A stretch of DNA of 64,000 nt, taken from Sphagnum compactum (lineage: Eukaryota > Bryophyta > Sphagnopsida > Sphagnales). Positions within the stretch are counted from its first letter, which is position 1. Each line of letters opens with the position of its first letter. The position numbers were made by a program, and so were the translations under genes. Under the pieces are notes generated by a model. It searched no databases. It was not told where the DNA came from and saw nothing but the letters and a program-made list of their open reading frames with translations. This document shows positions 49,388 to 60,149 of the stretch, piece after piece. The stretch covers positions 806,001-870,000 of the forward strand of contig OZ234497.1 in the NCBI GenBank assembly GCA_965153455.1, given 5' to 3'.

Positions 49388-52300
49388 TTAACTAGTTGAT
49401 TTAATGATATTCTCTAGCTCACAGCGTAGTGCCTTCAAATCATGATTCTGGTATTCTGAAGGGATGTTGCTGTTGATCTTGGTGAATGGATATTTTGTGA
49501 TCAGCTCCCTTTGGTAGTGAGCAAAAATGTGTTCTCTCACTTTAATGGTTCCAAGACCTTCAGTAGGAAGTTTCCAATCAGGAAAATATTTCTCAAAATC
49601 TTTGTATGGCACAGTGATCTCTCTTTCAGGACTTAGATAGAATATGAATGTTTCATCCTGAGCAACAGATTGAGAGCATGTTGTATAACTTAGCTTGGTG
49701 GATGTAGCATAGTGCATACCAGCCAGTCCTCCGGGCTGGTGCAATGTATTATGTTTTCCAGAATGCCCCTTTGGATGAACACATGTGAGTTGACAGTGAG
49801 GACATGTTTCTTCACATCGTTGTTTTGCAACTTCTGATGCACAATTGATCATTCTTTCTTTCACCATGCCTACCAACTCTTCCATCTCCCAAGATGTGGG
49901 ATTGATTTGGATTCCTCCAACTCCAGCACAAACATTCTTTGCGACTTTTTCGAAATCAATGACCTCTTCAGTTTTGGAATAAACATCAGAATTGTGCACA
50001 AGAGAGATGCTTTTAGCAAGTTCTGGAGATTTCACATCATTGGCAAGATTGCGCTTCAAACTCTCAATGAATTTGGTTGATTTGAAGCGATCATTTGAAG
50101 CTTGTGTAAAAATAATTGCAGACATGATGGCCTCTTGGATGGATTTCACAAAGCATTTCCAAAGAATATTTTCTTCGATGTGCTCTTTTTGAATTGCTCT
50201 TTGTATCAATTTGTGTAAAATCCTTCTGTAATGTAGTGCACCGTCTCCTACGCATTCGAGAAGTTCATGTGTCTTCTTCACCTCCATAAGTTCCACCAAG
50301 TGCAAATCAAGATGCGCCCTCATTATCTTCCAATTGCACACCCAAGCCTCATCTTGTACCTTGTCGGCAATTTTATTTGATAGTAAAATCTTGAAAGAGT
50401 CCACCAATTTGCTGTCCAAAAGGTTTTGTACCTCATCAGATAACATGATTGTTCCTCCCACTCGACTTGCACAATTTTTGAAAAACCTCCAAAGTTGGTC
50501 ACGTTCTGTCTCCAACCTTTTCGCCACGTTGTGACGCTTGTCCCACTCTTGTTGAATAGCTTTCAACCGTTGGGTGAGCATACCTTGAACTTTTGTATGC
50601 ATAGAATGTTGATGTTGTCTTGATTTGTTGTCTTGATGCCGAAACAACTTCTCGGTGACATCAATCACCTTTGACACTAGGTGATCTGCATATTGTTTAG
50701 CATCTTGTAGATAATTTTCCACCATGGATGCCAATTCCTTGTCAATATCAAGCTTTGTACCACGATTCCAGAATGTGACCACAATATGACCAACAAATGA
50801 AATCTTCTGATTGTCCTTAATCATTTCATTATCATTTTCGATCAAATTGAAAGTATGTTGTCGACCAACAATGTGCTGACGATACATATCAAGAACTTTT
50901 TGAGGTACCTGTGGCCCCAAGGCTGGGTAGAGAGATTCAGCATTTTGCAACATTTCTTTGAAAAGTTTTCCAAAACGTTCCTTCATTTTTCTTTCCCGAT
51001 CATCTTCTGAAGTTTCATCAAACTGGTAGTCTTGAACATGCGACTCAATTTCCTTCTTGATATCATTGTTGTAGTCTTCTACAACTTTGTCAAACTTGAA
51101 GACGCTATCAATCAATTCTTGAAGTTGGCCTTTCCAATGTCTTTCCTGGTCGAAGCAAAAATTGTACCACCGGTTTGTTTCTTCAACCTTCCATATCTGG
51201 CCTTGCCTTTCTTCAAGAAGCTTTCCCACATTGTCTTGCTCATTGGCAATTGTTTCTTCCATGTTGTGTTTGAAGATGTCCCACCAATGGTTGAAGGATG
51301 CTTCAAGATTCTTCTCCGCTTGGAGTTTCCTTTCTAGGATTTCAAACTCCTCCACATATTTCTTTCCCACAAGTTGTTGGCGAAGCAACAATTTGGCTCG
51401 AAGGTCATTATAGTACATGTACTCAATACGATTCAAAAACCCTAGTTCAAAATCTGCAGTTTCAATGCAATTCCAAACTAGTTCCAAATACTGTCTCCAT
51501 TCCACAAGCCCATGACTCCTCCAACGCCCGTCCTCCGATACACGGTTGTGGATGTAATTTCGCAATGCAACAACCTTTGTGCCATAATCCCAATCAGGAA
51601 TGTCCAGTGGTGGTACAGTACCCTTTTTCAAATTCCCAAAGTACTTCACATCACTCTTCTCCTCTTGCGCATTAATTTGGAAATTGTTGAGTGAGTCGAT
51701 CATGGTGGACTGAGAGACTACAACTGGATGAGCATCTCGAATGGAAGGTTCTGATGAGCTTTCCTCATCTATCCCATAAATTCTCGTGTTTGCAACTTCA
51801 AATGCTGCTCCTCTCAAGTCTTCTTGAAGCTTTCGTTGGTTCTTCTGCAACTTTTTAACATCATTTGTGTCGACACTCCTATATACAAAAAATAGCTTTG
51901 CTTGCATCCACCCTCCACGCTCCTCGGCCATAGCAGATCCTTTGAACGCTAACATCACCATGGGCAATACTTCTTTCAGCCCATTGTCTTCTTCGTTTGT
52001 GACCATTACAATACAAGCATCTGCTGGAAGAACAGCAAAAGTTGCCAGTCGATTGTCATGTAACGCCGCATCCTTCGTGCCGGAAAACTCTGGGGCTCTT
52101 ATTCCCTCTGTATCTAGTAGTAGCACATAATCATATTCTGGCCACTCTGACTTGACAAGCTGAAGGTAGACCCCACGAGTACACTGACCAGCACTAGTCC
52201 TGAGTTGTGTACCAAACATCAGGTTTAGCAAAGTGGATTTACCGCTGCTTTGCAATCCTACGACGCTCAAGACAAATACCTTGGGCTTGCGCTTTAGGTG

Positions 52301-54097
52301 ATCACTTAGCGTAGTATCCAACTCGGTCAAGACTGTGTCCACCCACAACTTGTGAAACTTGGCTGCATCTCCATCTAAAATTTCAAGTGGGAAGCCATCC
52401 AACAAGTGGTGAGCAGCCAGCCTTGGGATTTGCTTCTTTGAGGGGTCTGTGGTGAATATATGGCTCAACTCTCGCCATAGGTGCTCCAATCCCAACATCC
52501 GATCTACATGTTCTTGTTTAGCAATTCGGTACTTGTCCTTCAACTGAGAATCTCCCAGGTTCTGTTGGAACTTCTCAAAAGCGACATTAACCTTGTCAGT
52601 AGCCTTCTTAAGGCTAGACTGCAGCTTCTTGTCTATTGATAGTTGGAAGTGCACAATTCCAATCTGTCGTTTTACACGCTGGTGTTCTGAAAGCAATCCG
52701 ATAAATAATTGAAGGATTGGCAGTTTCAGTTGATCATTTGCAACCTCAGGGGTTGTCTTCTTATGGACAAAGTCTACCTTATGTCCGCTTTGCCGCAACA
52801 ACTCAACATGAGTATGTGCTTCCGTGGCAAAGCTTTTCTGCAACTTGAGAGAATCCCTTACACCTTCAAGTTGAGTCGCTTCAATGTCTGTAACATTGGA
52901 AATGGATGTCTGCTGATTCAACGGGCGAATTTGACTTAGGCACTCTTCCAAAGTTTGGCCTCCCCCACTCCTGCCTTTGAAGCTCTTCAATTTGAACATT
53001 AGGTACTTGGCTATGTCCCCCGTCAAGTCCTTAAATGAACCGCACATATGTTGGACATTGTCCTCCTTGTTACGCGACCTCTTTGTTGAATTGATATTCC
53101 AGTAGAGCACATCTGCAACATCGTGATGCCCTCCACTCCACCGAAGAACCCTTGGTTTTTGATCTGGCTCTGTTTCCACGATGACGATATCTGCAAACTT
53201 TTGCAAAAACTTTTCTAGCGGACCGTGAGGCCCCCAAACACAAAGCACAAGGCATGGCATGTGCTTCAAGATTTGATCATTCGGTTTTGCCAAAAAGCCA
53301 ACTCCAAGCTCAGCTATGGGCCCATCTCCAATGTCACTCTTGCTGTACTTACTCACAAAATGGCAGTTCATTATTTCACTTGCCATGTCTGCACTCTCAC
53401 GACGAGATGGGTCGTCTCTGTTCGAAACAAAAACTACGCGGGGCAAATTTCTGTCCTCACCTATTGACAAAATTTCCTGGTTCGCTAACTTTACTTGCAC
53501 AAAGTTAAGAGCTTCTACGAGATGGCCGAAGCCCTTAACAAAGTTTGGATGAGTCTCAGGAGGAATGTAGTAGGTGTTGACGTGTGGAACGACAAGTGGC
53601 ACAGAAAATCGTTGCTCAAGTAACAACTGGAATAGTGCAATTTGGGCAAGTAAGTCCGAACTGATCAACAGCTCCACCAAAATCTCAAACGGCCCCAGGG
53701 AATCAGGGGCACCGTCGTTCGTGGTTACCCCAAACTTATCGCACTCGTCAGAGTTGCCCGCATTAGAGCTTGCAAAAAAATCCTCGCCATCATCAGGCTC
53801 GCTGTTGGACGAAGTTGGTTGGTTCAATCTTGTTGATTCAAACGGTTCCATTCGGTGCCTTAGGCAGTCCATCATCCTTCCATGTATATGATCAAAGCCC
53901 TTCAATGGCCGATCAACGAGGACATCACCATTATACGTGTATTCAGTCTTGTGATCCACGTTATATGGTGGTACTGCCAAAGAAAATTGAGTAACTGATG
54001 TCCGCTCTGATAAGAACAATTCAGCACATACACAAAGGGAGATTAGGCTAAGAAACATCCTTCTAACGTGCACAGTCGGAGTATAAGCCAAAGTCAA
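49388..54097 (-). CDS. Very large GTPase of the VLIG/GVIN/URGCP type
   Basis: A single open frame of 1,569 codons, probably the second exon of a longer gene whose first exon is at 54211-55966. Numbered from the frame's first Met, the G domain has the P-loop GLQSSGKS at 614-621, then QCTRGVYLQL, the G3 motif DTEG at 662-665, TNEED near 700 and VYRSVDTND at about 739-746, the order seen in interferon-induced very large GTPases. Long helical and coiled-coil sequence follows. Near the C terminus comes a Cys/His cluster (CEETCPHCQLTC, then HPKGHSGKH and a PGGLAG turn) also typical of VLIGs. Such GTPases are dynamin/GBP relatives linked to cell-autonomous immunity in animals; the role here is unknown. 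If spliced, the coding part starts at 54006 or 53973 and the first 31-42 codons of the frame are intron. Confidence 0.88.
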   Translation of the reverse strand: MTLAYTPTVHVRRMFLSLISLCVCAELFLSERTSVTQFSLAVPPYNVDHKTEYTYNGDVLVDRPLKGFDHIHGRMMDCLRHRMEPFESTRLNQPTSSNSEPDDGEDFFASSNAGNSDECDKFGVTTNDGAPDSLGPFEILVELLISSDLLAQIALFQLLLEQRFSVPLVVPHVNTYYIPPETHPNFVKGFGHLVEALNFVQVKLANQEILSIGEDRNLPRVVFVSNRDDPSRRESADMASEIMNCHFVSKYSKSDIGDGPIAELGVGFLAKPNDQILKHMPCLVLCVWGPHGPLEKFLQKFADIVIVETEPDQKPRVLRWSGGHHDVADVLYWNINSTKRSRNKEDNVQHMCGSFKDLTGDIAKYLMFKLKSFKGRSGGGQTLEECLSQIRPLNQQTSISNVTDIEATQLEGVRDSLKLQKSFATEAHTHVELLRQSGHKVDFVHKKTTPEVANDQLKLPILQLFIGLLSEHQRVKRQIGIVHFQLSIDKKLQSSLKKATDKVNVAFEKFQQNLGDSQLKDKYRIAKQEHVDRMLGLEHLWRELSHIFTTDPSKKQIPRLAAHHLLDGFPLEILDGDAAKFHKLWVDTVLTELDTTLSDHLKRKPKVFVLSVVGLQSSGKSTLLNLMFGTQLRTSAGQCTRGVYLQLVKSEWPEYDYVLLLDTEGIRAPEFSGTKDAALHDNRLATFAVLPADACIVMVTNEEDNGLKEVLPMVMLAFKGSAMAEERGGWMQAKLFFVYRSVDTNDVKKLQKNQRKLQEDLRGAAFEVANTRIYGIDEESSSEPSIRDAHPVVVSQSTMIDSLNNFQINAQEEKSDVKYFGNLKKGTVPPLDIPDWDYGTKVVALRNYIHNRVSEDGRWRSHGLVEWRQYLELVWNCIETADFELGFLNRIEYMYYNDLRAKLLLRQQLVGKKYVEEFEILERKLQAEKNLEASFNHWWDIFKHNMEETIANEQDNVGKLLEERQGQIWKVEETNRWYNFCFDQERHWKGQLQELIDSVFKFDKVVEDYNNDIKKEIESHVQDYQFDETSEDDRERKMKERFGKLFKEMLQNAESLYPALGPQVPQKVLDMYRQHIVGRQHTFNLIENDNEMIKDNQKISFVGHIVVTFWNRGTKLDIDKELASMVENYLQDAKQYADHLVSKVIDVTEKLFRHQDNKSRQHQHSMHTKVQGMLTQRLKAIQQEWDKRHNVAKRLETERDQLWRFFKNCASRVGGTIMLSDEVQNLLDSKLVDSFKILLSNKIADKVQDEAWVCNWKIMRAHLDLHLVELMEVKKTHELLECVGDGALHYRRILHKLIQRAIQKEHIEENILWKCFVKSIQEAIMSAIIFTQASNDRFKSTKFIESLKRNLANDVKSPELAKSISLVHNSDVYSKTEEVIDFEKVAKNVCAGVGGIQINPTSWEMEELVGMVKERMINCASEVAKQRCEETCPHCQLTCVHPKGHSGKHNTLHQPGGLAGMHYATSTKLSYTTCSQSVAQDETFIFYLSPEREITVPYKDFEKYFPDWKLPTEGLGTIKVREHIFAHYQRELITKYPFTKINSNIPSEYQNHDLKALRCELENIIKSTS

Positions 54098-54196
54098 GAA
54101 TAGTTGGAATTTTTAGTGGTCATTACCGACTGCATCTCTACATTTTGCCATCCAAACATTCATTACGAAAGAAAGAATGATCTATCAAGTTTCTCT

Positions 54197-55966
54197 TTAG
54201 GCGCAAGTACCTTCAGGCGGTAAGATTTCTCTCGGCATGGACTGAGCGCTGTCGGAAGCATCCTGTAGCTCCAAGATCATGCTTTCCACTTGTTGTTTTG
54301 TCACGTATTCCATTTCGCAATCTCCACTTCCATTGAAACCATGCTTCACGATCACCTTCTTCACTGCTGCATTCGTGTCCTGACCTAAGCATGCTTTAAT
54401 GGCTGTCACCACACCAGTGGTCAAACCAGAGTTGCAATTTGCTACCAGGTCTCTCAGACGCTTTACTAACTGGATACGTGTTAAATACTCCACGGGATGA
54501 AAGGGCATTGTGAGCTCTGGTGCGACAGGATCAACGTCTTGGAGTAAAACTCTCACTGGTTCTTGTAAGGAGACATTTGCTTCTATCAACAAAAGTTGCA
54601 CTTCTTTGCTGATCAATTGTCGCACAAGCTTCTTTGCTATGTCCATTTCAGGGTCCGTTGATTGCGCGATATAGAGCAACAACTTCTCAAAGTCAGGATG
54701 TTCAAATAACAGCACCTTAGGATCCCAATTGGAAGGCTGATCTACTGAATCCATGATCCCGCTTGATGAAGTGACCCAGACTTCTGCAAGAATCTTTTCT
54801 GCATCTTGAGGACTAGATGAAGGGGATGTTGCCACATCGTGGAATCTAGGGATTACATCGAGCCTAGATTTCAGCCTTGCAATCGCCTCGTCTTTGTTAA
54901 CAGGTGGTGAATTTAACGAGTTCAACCTGTTAGATCTGGTGTCGTAGGAGCTTACGAGCAGTTCATGGAGTCTGGCATTGGTGGGGGCTTCGCTTTCAAT
55001 GGATCTCTGCCAGGCCTCGCGGAGCATGTTGCGGGGTTTTTGAAGATCCTCGAAATCTCCAAACGGAGCGATCTCCCAGACAGGCACAAGCATAGCTCCT
55101 TCATCATGGTCGATGACGTACCAATTAGAGCGATCCTCCAACTTAGTCTTAAATTCGCTTTCGTCTGTTGTCTGCGGACCAAGTGCGATGACAACCGTTC
55201 CCATCGTCGCCTGCTGGTTCGTGATACGTTTACTAGAGGAAGAAGCCGCTTCACGCATATTCATCACCTTTACACCAGCATGGAATCCCATATACCCAAA
55301 TTTGACTCCAGCGTTCAGGTTTCTGGCAGCTGTCTCTAGCAAGGTTTCTAGTTTTCTCGCTGACTTTGCCTCAATGGTGACACCTTTCAAAAGCACTCCA
55401 CCGACGTGATATCTACCAGTGGAGACATGTGAATTGTAGTTGCGCAGAAAGATCTCTGCATCGGCGGGAGTTCGCATGCGACGTAAATCGTCTATAGCTT
55501 CTTCACTCAACCGCATCTGATGCCGAGGAATGTTGAATGACGCTTTTGGATAATACCAACATTGCAACTGGCATGCCTCAGTGGATAATTGATCCAAAAG
55601 AATCTTCTTTTTTTCTCCTTTGGTCCTCTCCCATCCTAGAGACAAACTACCAACAAGGAGGCCAACTAGGGGCGCTGAAACAGTGACTGCAGGACTCCAC
55701 CCAGACTTCTTCACGGTGTCGCAAAAACGCCGGCTGCTTTCAATAGTGGAGAAAGAAAGTGTCTCCATCTTGAATTCCTGACCGGGACCTAGGAGTTTAC
55801 AATCCGTAGGCTTGCAAAGCAATTGCTTTGAAGCTCGCCTCCCACCATCGTCGGTACCGAGATGAATTCCACACAGGGCTAACCCAGAGCTGGCGCTTGT
55901 GATTAGCTCTTCGTCCTCCATCATAAGAGTAGAATCTGACTTCCCTAACAATGTTTTGTTGACCAT
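54197..55966 (-). CDS. MACPF-like N-terminal part of the VLIG gene
   Basis: An open frame of 589 codons; an in-frame TGA upstream makes the Met at 55966 the first possible start. Residues 176-190 hold YNSHVSTGRYHVGG, close to the MACPF/perforin signature Y-G-(T/S)-H-x-GG but with Asn replacing the first Gly. Around it lie the features VGLLVGSLSLGWER and the predicted strands seen in MACPF-like segments of large GTPase and stonustoxin-type proteins. A donor GTACTT after 54211 (phase 1) matches acceptors CAG ending at 54007 or 53974 (both phase 1) in the downstream GTPase frame. One fused protein of 2,124 or 2,113 residues is therefore likely; the nominal stop at 54197 would then be intronic. 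Otherwise this is a separate gene 100 bp upstream. No signal peptide is seen. Whether it can form pores is unknown. Confidence 0.75.
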   Translation of the reverse strand: MVNKTLLGKSDSTLMMEDEELITSASSGLALCGIHLGTDDGGRRASKQLLCKPTDCKLLGPGQEFKMETLSFSTIESSRRFCDTVKKSGWSPAVTVSAPLVGLLVGSLSLGWERTKGEKKKILLDQLSTEACQLQCWYYPKASFNIPRHQMRLSEEAIDDLRRMRTPADAEIFLRNYNSHVSTGRYHVGGVLLKGVTIEAKSARKLETLLETAARNLNAGVKFGYMGFHAGVKVMNMREAASSSSKRITNQQATMGTVVIALGPQTTDESEFKTKLEDRSNWYVIDHDEGAMLVPVWEIAPFGDFEDLQKPRNMLREAWQRSIESEAPTNARLHELLVSSYDTRSNRLNSLNSPPVNKDEAIARLKSRLDVIPRFHDVATSPSSSPQDAEKILAEVWVTSSSGIMDSVDQPSNWDPKVLLFEHPDFEKLLLYIAQSTDPEMDIAKKLVRQLISKEVQLLLIEANVSLQEPVRVLLQDVDPVAPELTMPFHPVEYLTRIQLVKRLRDLVANCNSGLTTGVVTAIKACLGQDTNAAVKKVIVKHGFNGSGDCEMEYVTKQQVESMILELQDASDSAQSMPREILPPEGTCA

Positions 55967-58900
55967 CGATACATTGCATATGGAGCTTAGAACTCAAGCT
56001 AAACTGCGTCTTTCAGGCATGGAAAACAAACTACACCTCACAATCAAGTTCTATACTTAAGGAACTACGTTTCACAATCAAAGACTCAGGTTTAAGCAGG
56101 TAAGGAAGTTCACATTGCTTCAGACGGCAAGGTAATAACGATTCACAATGAGTTGCGAGGCTTAAAGAATAGGATAGATACTTTTGAAAATCAGAGACTC
56201 GAGTTTCTCTAGTTGGCAAGCAAAATCACACTGCTTCAGACGACCAGGTAATCATGCGGGGCTTAAGTTCTCCTTGTCCAAGTGATGAACAACATTAGTT
56301 ACATGGTAGAAGTTTTTTTTTTAAATTTAGATGCATTCGACAAACAAAGCTATTGATAACGACTCGGGTTTCTCTAGTTAGCAAACAATATCAAATATTG
56401 TCGTGCCTCATAAGCGAAGAACTCAACTTGACCCAAACTTCCAGGTAAAGATGATGAACAGGAAGGAATGAGGTTGCAATGTACACAAGTTGAACAGAGC
56501 AACGACACTTCACAATTAATAGAACGACTAAGACTTCCAAAAAACACAATATTAGTTGCACTTCACAGTCGAAGAACACCACCTACACTCAGATTCCCAA
56601 GAACTGAACTAAACATGATGAATTGCGCTTTCACAGATGAACTCAAGGACGAGGCCTCACGGGTAAGAAGATCGATTGCACTCACAACGTCACAATACAA
56701 CCCTGAACGAAGCAAAGCTGACTTATAGTGCAGCGCAGACCCCATAGTCTTAGACTGTAGCACATGTGACGTGTCATCAGGTCATTGGCTGTCCAAATGC
56801 GTGAGCTACAGGTGAAGATTAAGGTAACACCTCACACTTTCGGCTTTCCCGAAAAAAGTAGCCTAGGCAAGTTGTAATCAAGCCTAGCCCAGCATTTTGG
56901 GAATGCCCCACGAGTGGGCTGTAAACTTACATATTGAATGTGGCCAATTAGGGCCACAGAGAACCGGCACCCACGAGCACACCATCCACTGGATGCCTGT
57001 AATTAGTCAGTTGTGGATGAACCTCAACCAAGTTAATATTTGGTTTCACCTTGGTAACCAATTCCGTAGGAAGTAGGCGTCATATATGGGTACATAGGTA
57101 ACTACTGGATAATTAGATGGTTTATACATAGGTAAGGGCTGTTTTTACTACCTACCTAGTAATAACTCACAAGCAGGTTGTTAGTAGCTAGGTAGAGCAA
57201 AAAAAAAACAACTGCGACTAACCACCGTGGTTAGCTAGGGAACTGGAACTCAACAGAAAACTGTTTCCTGACCACTTACCATTCATCCTTCATGGTGCAC
57301 GAGTGGGTGCTGGCTCACTGTGGCCTCAAATTAGGACATAAACTTTAACCGACAGGTGATGATAAACGTGTAGACCAGAAGGTAGTCAGTTGTGACGGTC
57401 AGGTCTGAAAGCACCTGTGGTGCTCCTTGTAACGTTTGCATCTGGAGGAGGCACTATTTTTTGCTCTAAGGTGCCCTCCTATAATATTAAATACAGTTTT
57501 GGAGTCTTATACATAGTTTTCTTCTTTCTGTGGTTTAAAGTCTTTTCAGCATTCAAGTTCATTAGGGACTTGGAAGTGAATGGGGGTAAGTTCTAGACTT
57601 TTTTACATGCATTGTTCCGACTCCTAGAAAAAAGTGCTATCCTACCTTGTGTATACTATTCCAAGGGCAGCTTTGGCAACAAAAAAAAGGTTTGGGAAAG
57701 TTCCTAAAGTTTGAACACTTCACAACATATGTTTTTAATAAACAAGTATTTATTCAATGAAATTTCATGCCAATGGGAAGCGTCAGCATGCACTCAAAGT
57801 GCCTTGATTTTATTTTTTCAAAGTTTTTTGGGGGAGGGGAGGGGGGGGGGGGGGGGGGTTTGGGGAGAGGAATTTTTTCATTTTTCCTTTGTTCCCATCA
57901 TGTTCCCATCAAGTTCCCATTGGGTTCCCAATGTGTTCCCCAAGGGTGTTTTATGTCTGCAAAATTCTGCCCCTGCATTAGCCTAGGTGAAAAATGGTGA
58001 CAAACAGTTTTGAAAAGAGAAATTTCATGCAGCCAATGGGAAGGCTCAGCATACACTCATGAACAATTCAATTTTTTTTCTTTTGGTTGGGGGGGGGGGG
58101 GGGGGGGTGACAGGGACATTTTTTTTTCCCCTGGTTCTTGAAGTGTTCCCATCAAGTTTTCAAAGTGTTCCCACATGCATTCCCAACTTTGTTCCCAATA
58201 GCACCTGGGTTTTATGCCATATAGTTTGCCCGAAGTTGAATTCCCCTTAATATAAACTAACAGGGTAAACTCTAGGGGTGCACATTTGTTTCTATTTTGC
58301 AACTGGTGGTCCAAAGATGTGCTTCTACACGGGGAATGCCCAATGTTCCAAAAACAATTGCTGATGGGTCACTCAATATGGCTCCTTTAAAAACTTAAAA
58401 AAAATTGTGAGGGCAGACATGATCTGATATGAATGACACTATGACAAGTCACATCAAACAAACAGTCATTTTAATCAGTCATTTTGATGCATGGTGTTTA
58501 AAGATTAAGGGTGTGTACACTCTACCAAAAGCTTTTTGGAAAATAGTGGAAAAAAATAAAAATTCAGGTTTTTTCGTCATCAAGTGTCAGAAATTTTAAA
58601 TAAAAATCACTAGATTTTTGTGTTATGTTCAAGTAAGGTAGCAAACAATATAAAAGGATTTTTTAATTTAAAAAATTTTCATTTAATTTTGGCAGCCAGA
58701 TTTAGATTTACGTCTTCTAGATGATCACCTCTTCAACTCAATCATTTTTTAAAAAACAATTGTTGTTGCATTATTGATTAGCATCCCGAGAAGGACTTAT
58801 CATTAAATGGTAACATGACAATTAAAACAATAAAACAATAAATTGTAATCCTGCTACTATTTGACGACTTGCAGGAGCGTGCCTTAGCAGTATGAGACAA

Positions 58901-59440
58901 CATGACAAGTAAGATAATAAAATAAATATATTGTAATCCTGCTACTACTTGGCGACCTGCAGAGCATGCTTTCTACATTTAACGAACCCAGTGCGAAACC
59001 CTTGCTTTTGGGGCAATTTTTTCAAAAATTTCCAAAAGAGAGTCTTTGTAGGGTCGCAGCCCCAAAAAATAAATTCGACTAAGTTTCACACAAAAAGAAA
59101 AGATGCTCCAACTACAGTACACGAATGACCCAAAAAACAAAAAAAAAAGAAACCTCTGCTAGGCAGGCATCAGTTTGCACCTAGATTTGTATACTATTTT
59201 TTTACTATTACTTTTATTTTTTACTTTTTACTTACTACTTAGTTTTTTATTTTCTACCATGAAAGCCAAACTCTTTTCAAAATGTCAGAATCGGTCTAGT
59301 TCTCAGATTTGATGCCCAGGCGGTTCTCATCAGACGATTTTCATCTCCAATGAGAACTGCAAAAAAAGTTCTCATGGCGGTTCTCATCATCAGTTTCGAT
59401 CTAAAAATCAACTCTAGTTTTCAGCCGACAGGTGAGAACT
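55967..59440. other. Upstream region of the VLIG gene and repeat-rich DNA
   Basis: No gene is supported. 56040-56260 contains locally duplicated words (TGCTTCAGACG..AGGTAAT at about 56116 and 56232; TTTCTCTAGTT(G/A)GCAA at about 56204 and 56370). A poly-G paired repeat lies at 57760-58260. The 86-codon frame at 56468-56728 shows no recognisable features. Confidence 0.5.
57760..58260 (+). repeat. Paired repeats with long poly-G tracts
   Basis: Two direct copies (about 57760-57980 and 58020-58260) share, in order, CCAATGGGAAG, GTCAGCAT or CTCAGCAT, CACTCA, a T-rich stretch, a G-run and several GTTCCCA words. The G-runs are at about 57839-57858 and 58090-58107 and interrupt otherwise similar sequence. 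Runs of this length are unstable and can form G-quadruplexes. Confidence 0.75.
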
Positions 59441-59449
59441 TTGCAACAC

Positions 59450-59950
59450 TGGTTTGGAACAATTGTGAATGTTTTTGTTTTGTGGGATGGAACCCACTTA
59501 TACCCCACTTTACATGCACCTTAAAACCTGAATGCATTTTGTTATATGTTCGCATTATAGCATGGTTACCACCTAAAGGAAACTTTCATTGTCCTATCAT
59601 GCACATAATAAACATTTATTAACTCACATAACTCAAATCTCTTGAAATATTCATCTCCATGTGTGAGATATTAATGTCAATCTTTTTACACATTTGACTG
59701 TCGTAGGATATTCATATCATAATAGGAATTAAGGTAGCCAATGTCTACTTATATGAACAATCCATGGTGGTTTAGAATAATAGTGTTATTCATTGCATAA
59801 ATCCTCTTCCACCCTTCAAATCATATGGTAGGCCTCATTCCAATAAGGATTGGGGATTTTGATCAAGGTGCCATCAATGAATCCAATACACTTAGGCAGC
59901 TCTTTGCAAATGTGTACCCAAGGTAACCCATCCTTTGATGTGGGCCATCA
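59450..59950 (-). pseudogene. PIF/Harbinger transposase relic (HARBI1-like)
   Basis: Translating the minus strand in shifting frames gives, in order: WPTSKDGLPW; ELPKCIGFIDGTLIKIPNPY; RIYAMNNTIILNHHGLFI, a stop, then VDIGY; and MRTYNKMHSGFKVHVKWGI. These are the conserved blocks of the Harbinger DDE nuclease. At least one frameshift lies after the IDGT block and several stops interrupt it. The usual third catalytic Glu (VEWGI) appears as Lys. The gene is dead. The N-terminal part and the Myb-like partner are not seen. The element's termini were not found. Confidence 0.8.
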
Positions 59951-60149
59951 AATTTCATTTGCAAATTTGTGGTTGATGTTTGATGCAATGAACAATGCAT
60001 CATCACAATTTTTTTTGTTGACTAGTTTCACATGAAGGCATCATACATATAGTTATGTTGTCATGTTTCATGAAAATAATGACGATAAGGAGACGTTGTT
60101 TAGGCATTAACTTTGATACCTTGCTTGATAAAATTGGAACTTCACCTAT

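Noticed and set aside
54098-54196. Stop-codon readthrough joining the MACPF-like and GTPase frames
   Set aside because: The frames are in register, but splicing with phase-matched GT-AG sites explains the join without readthrough.
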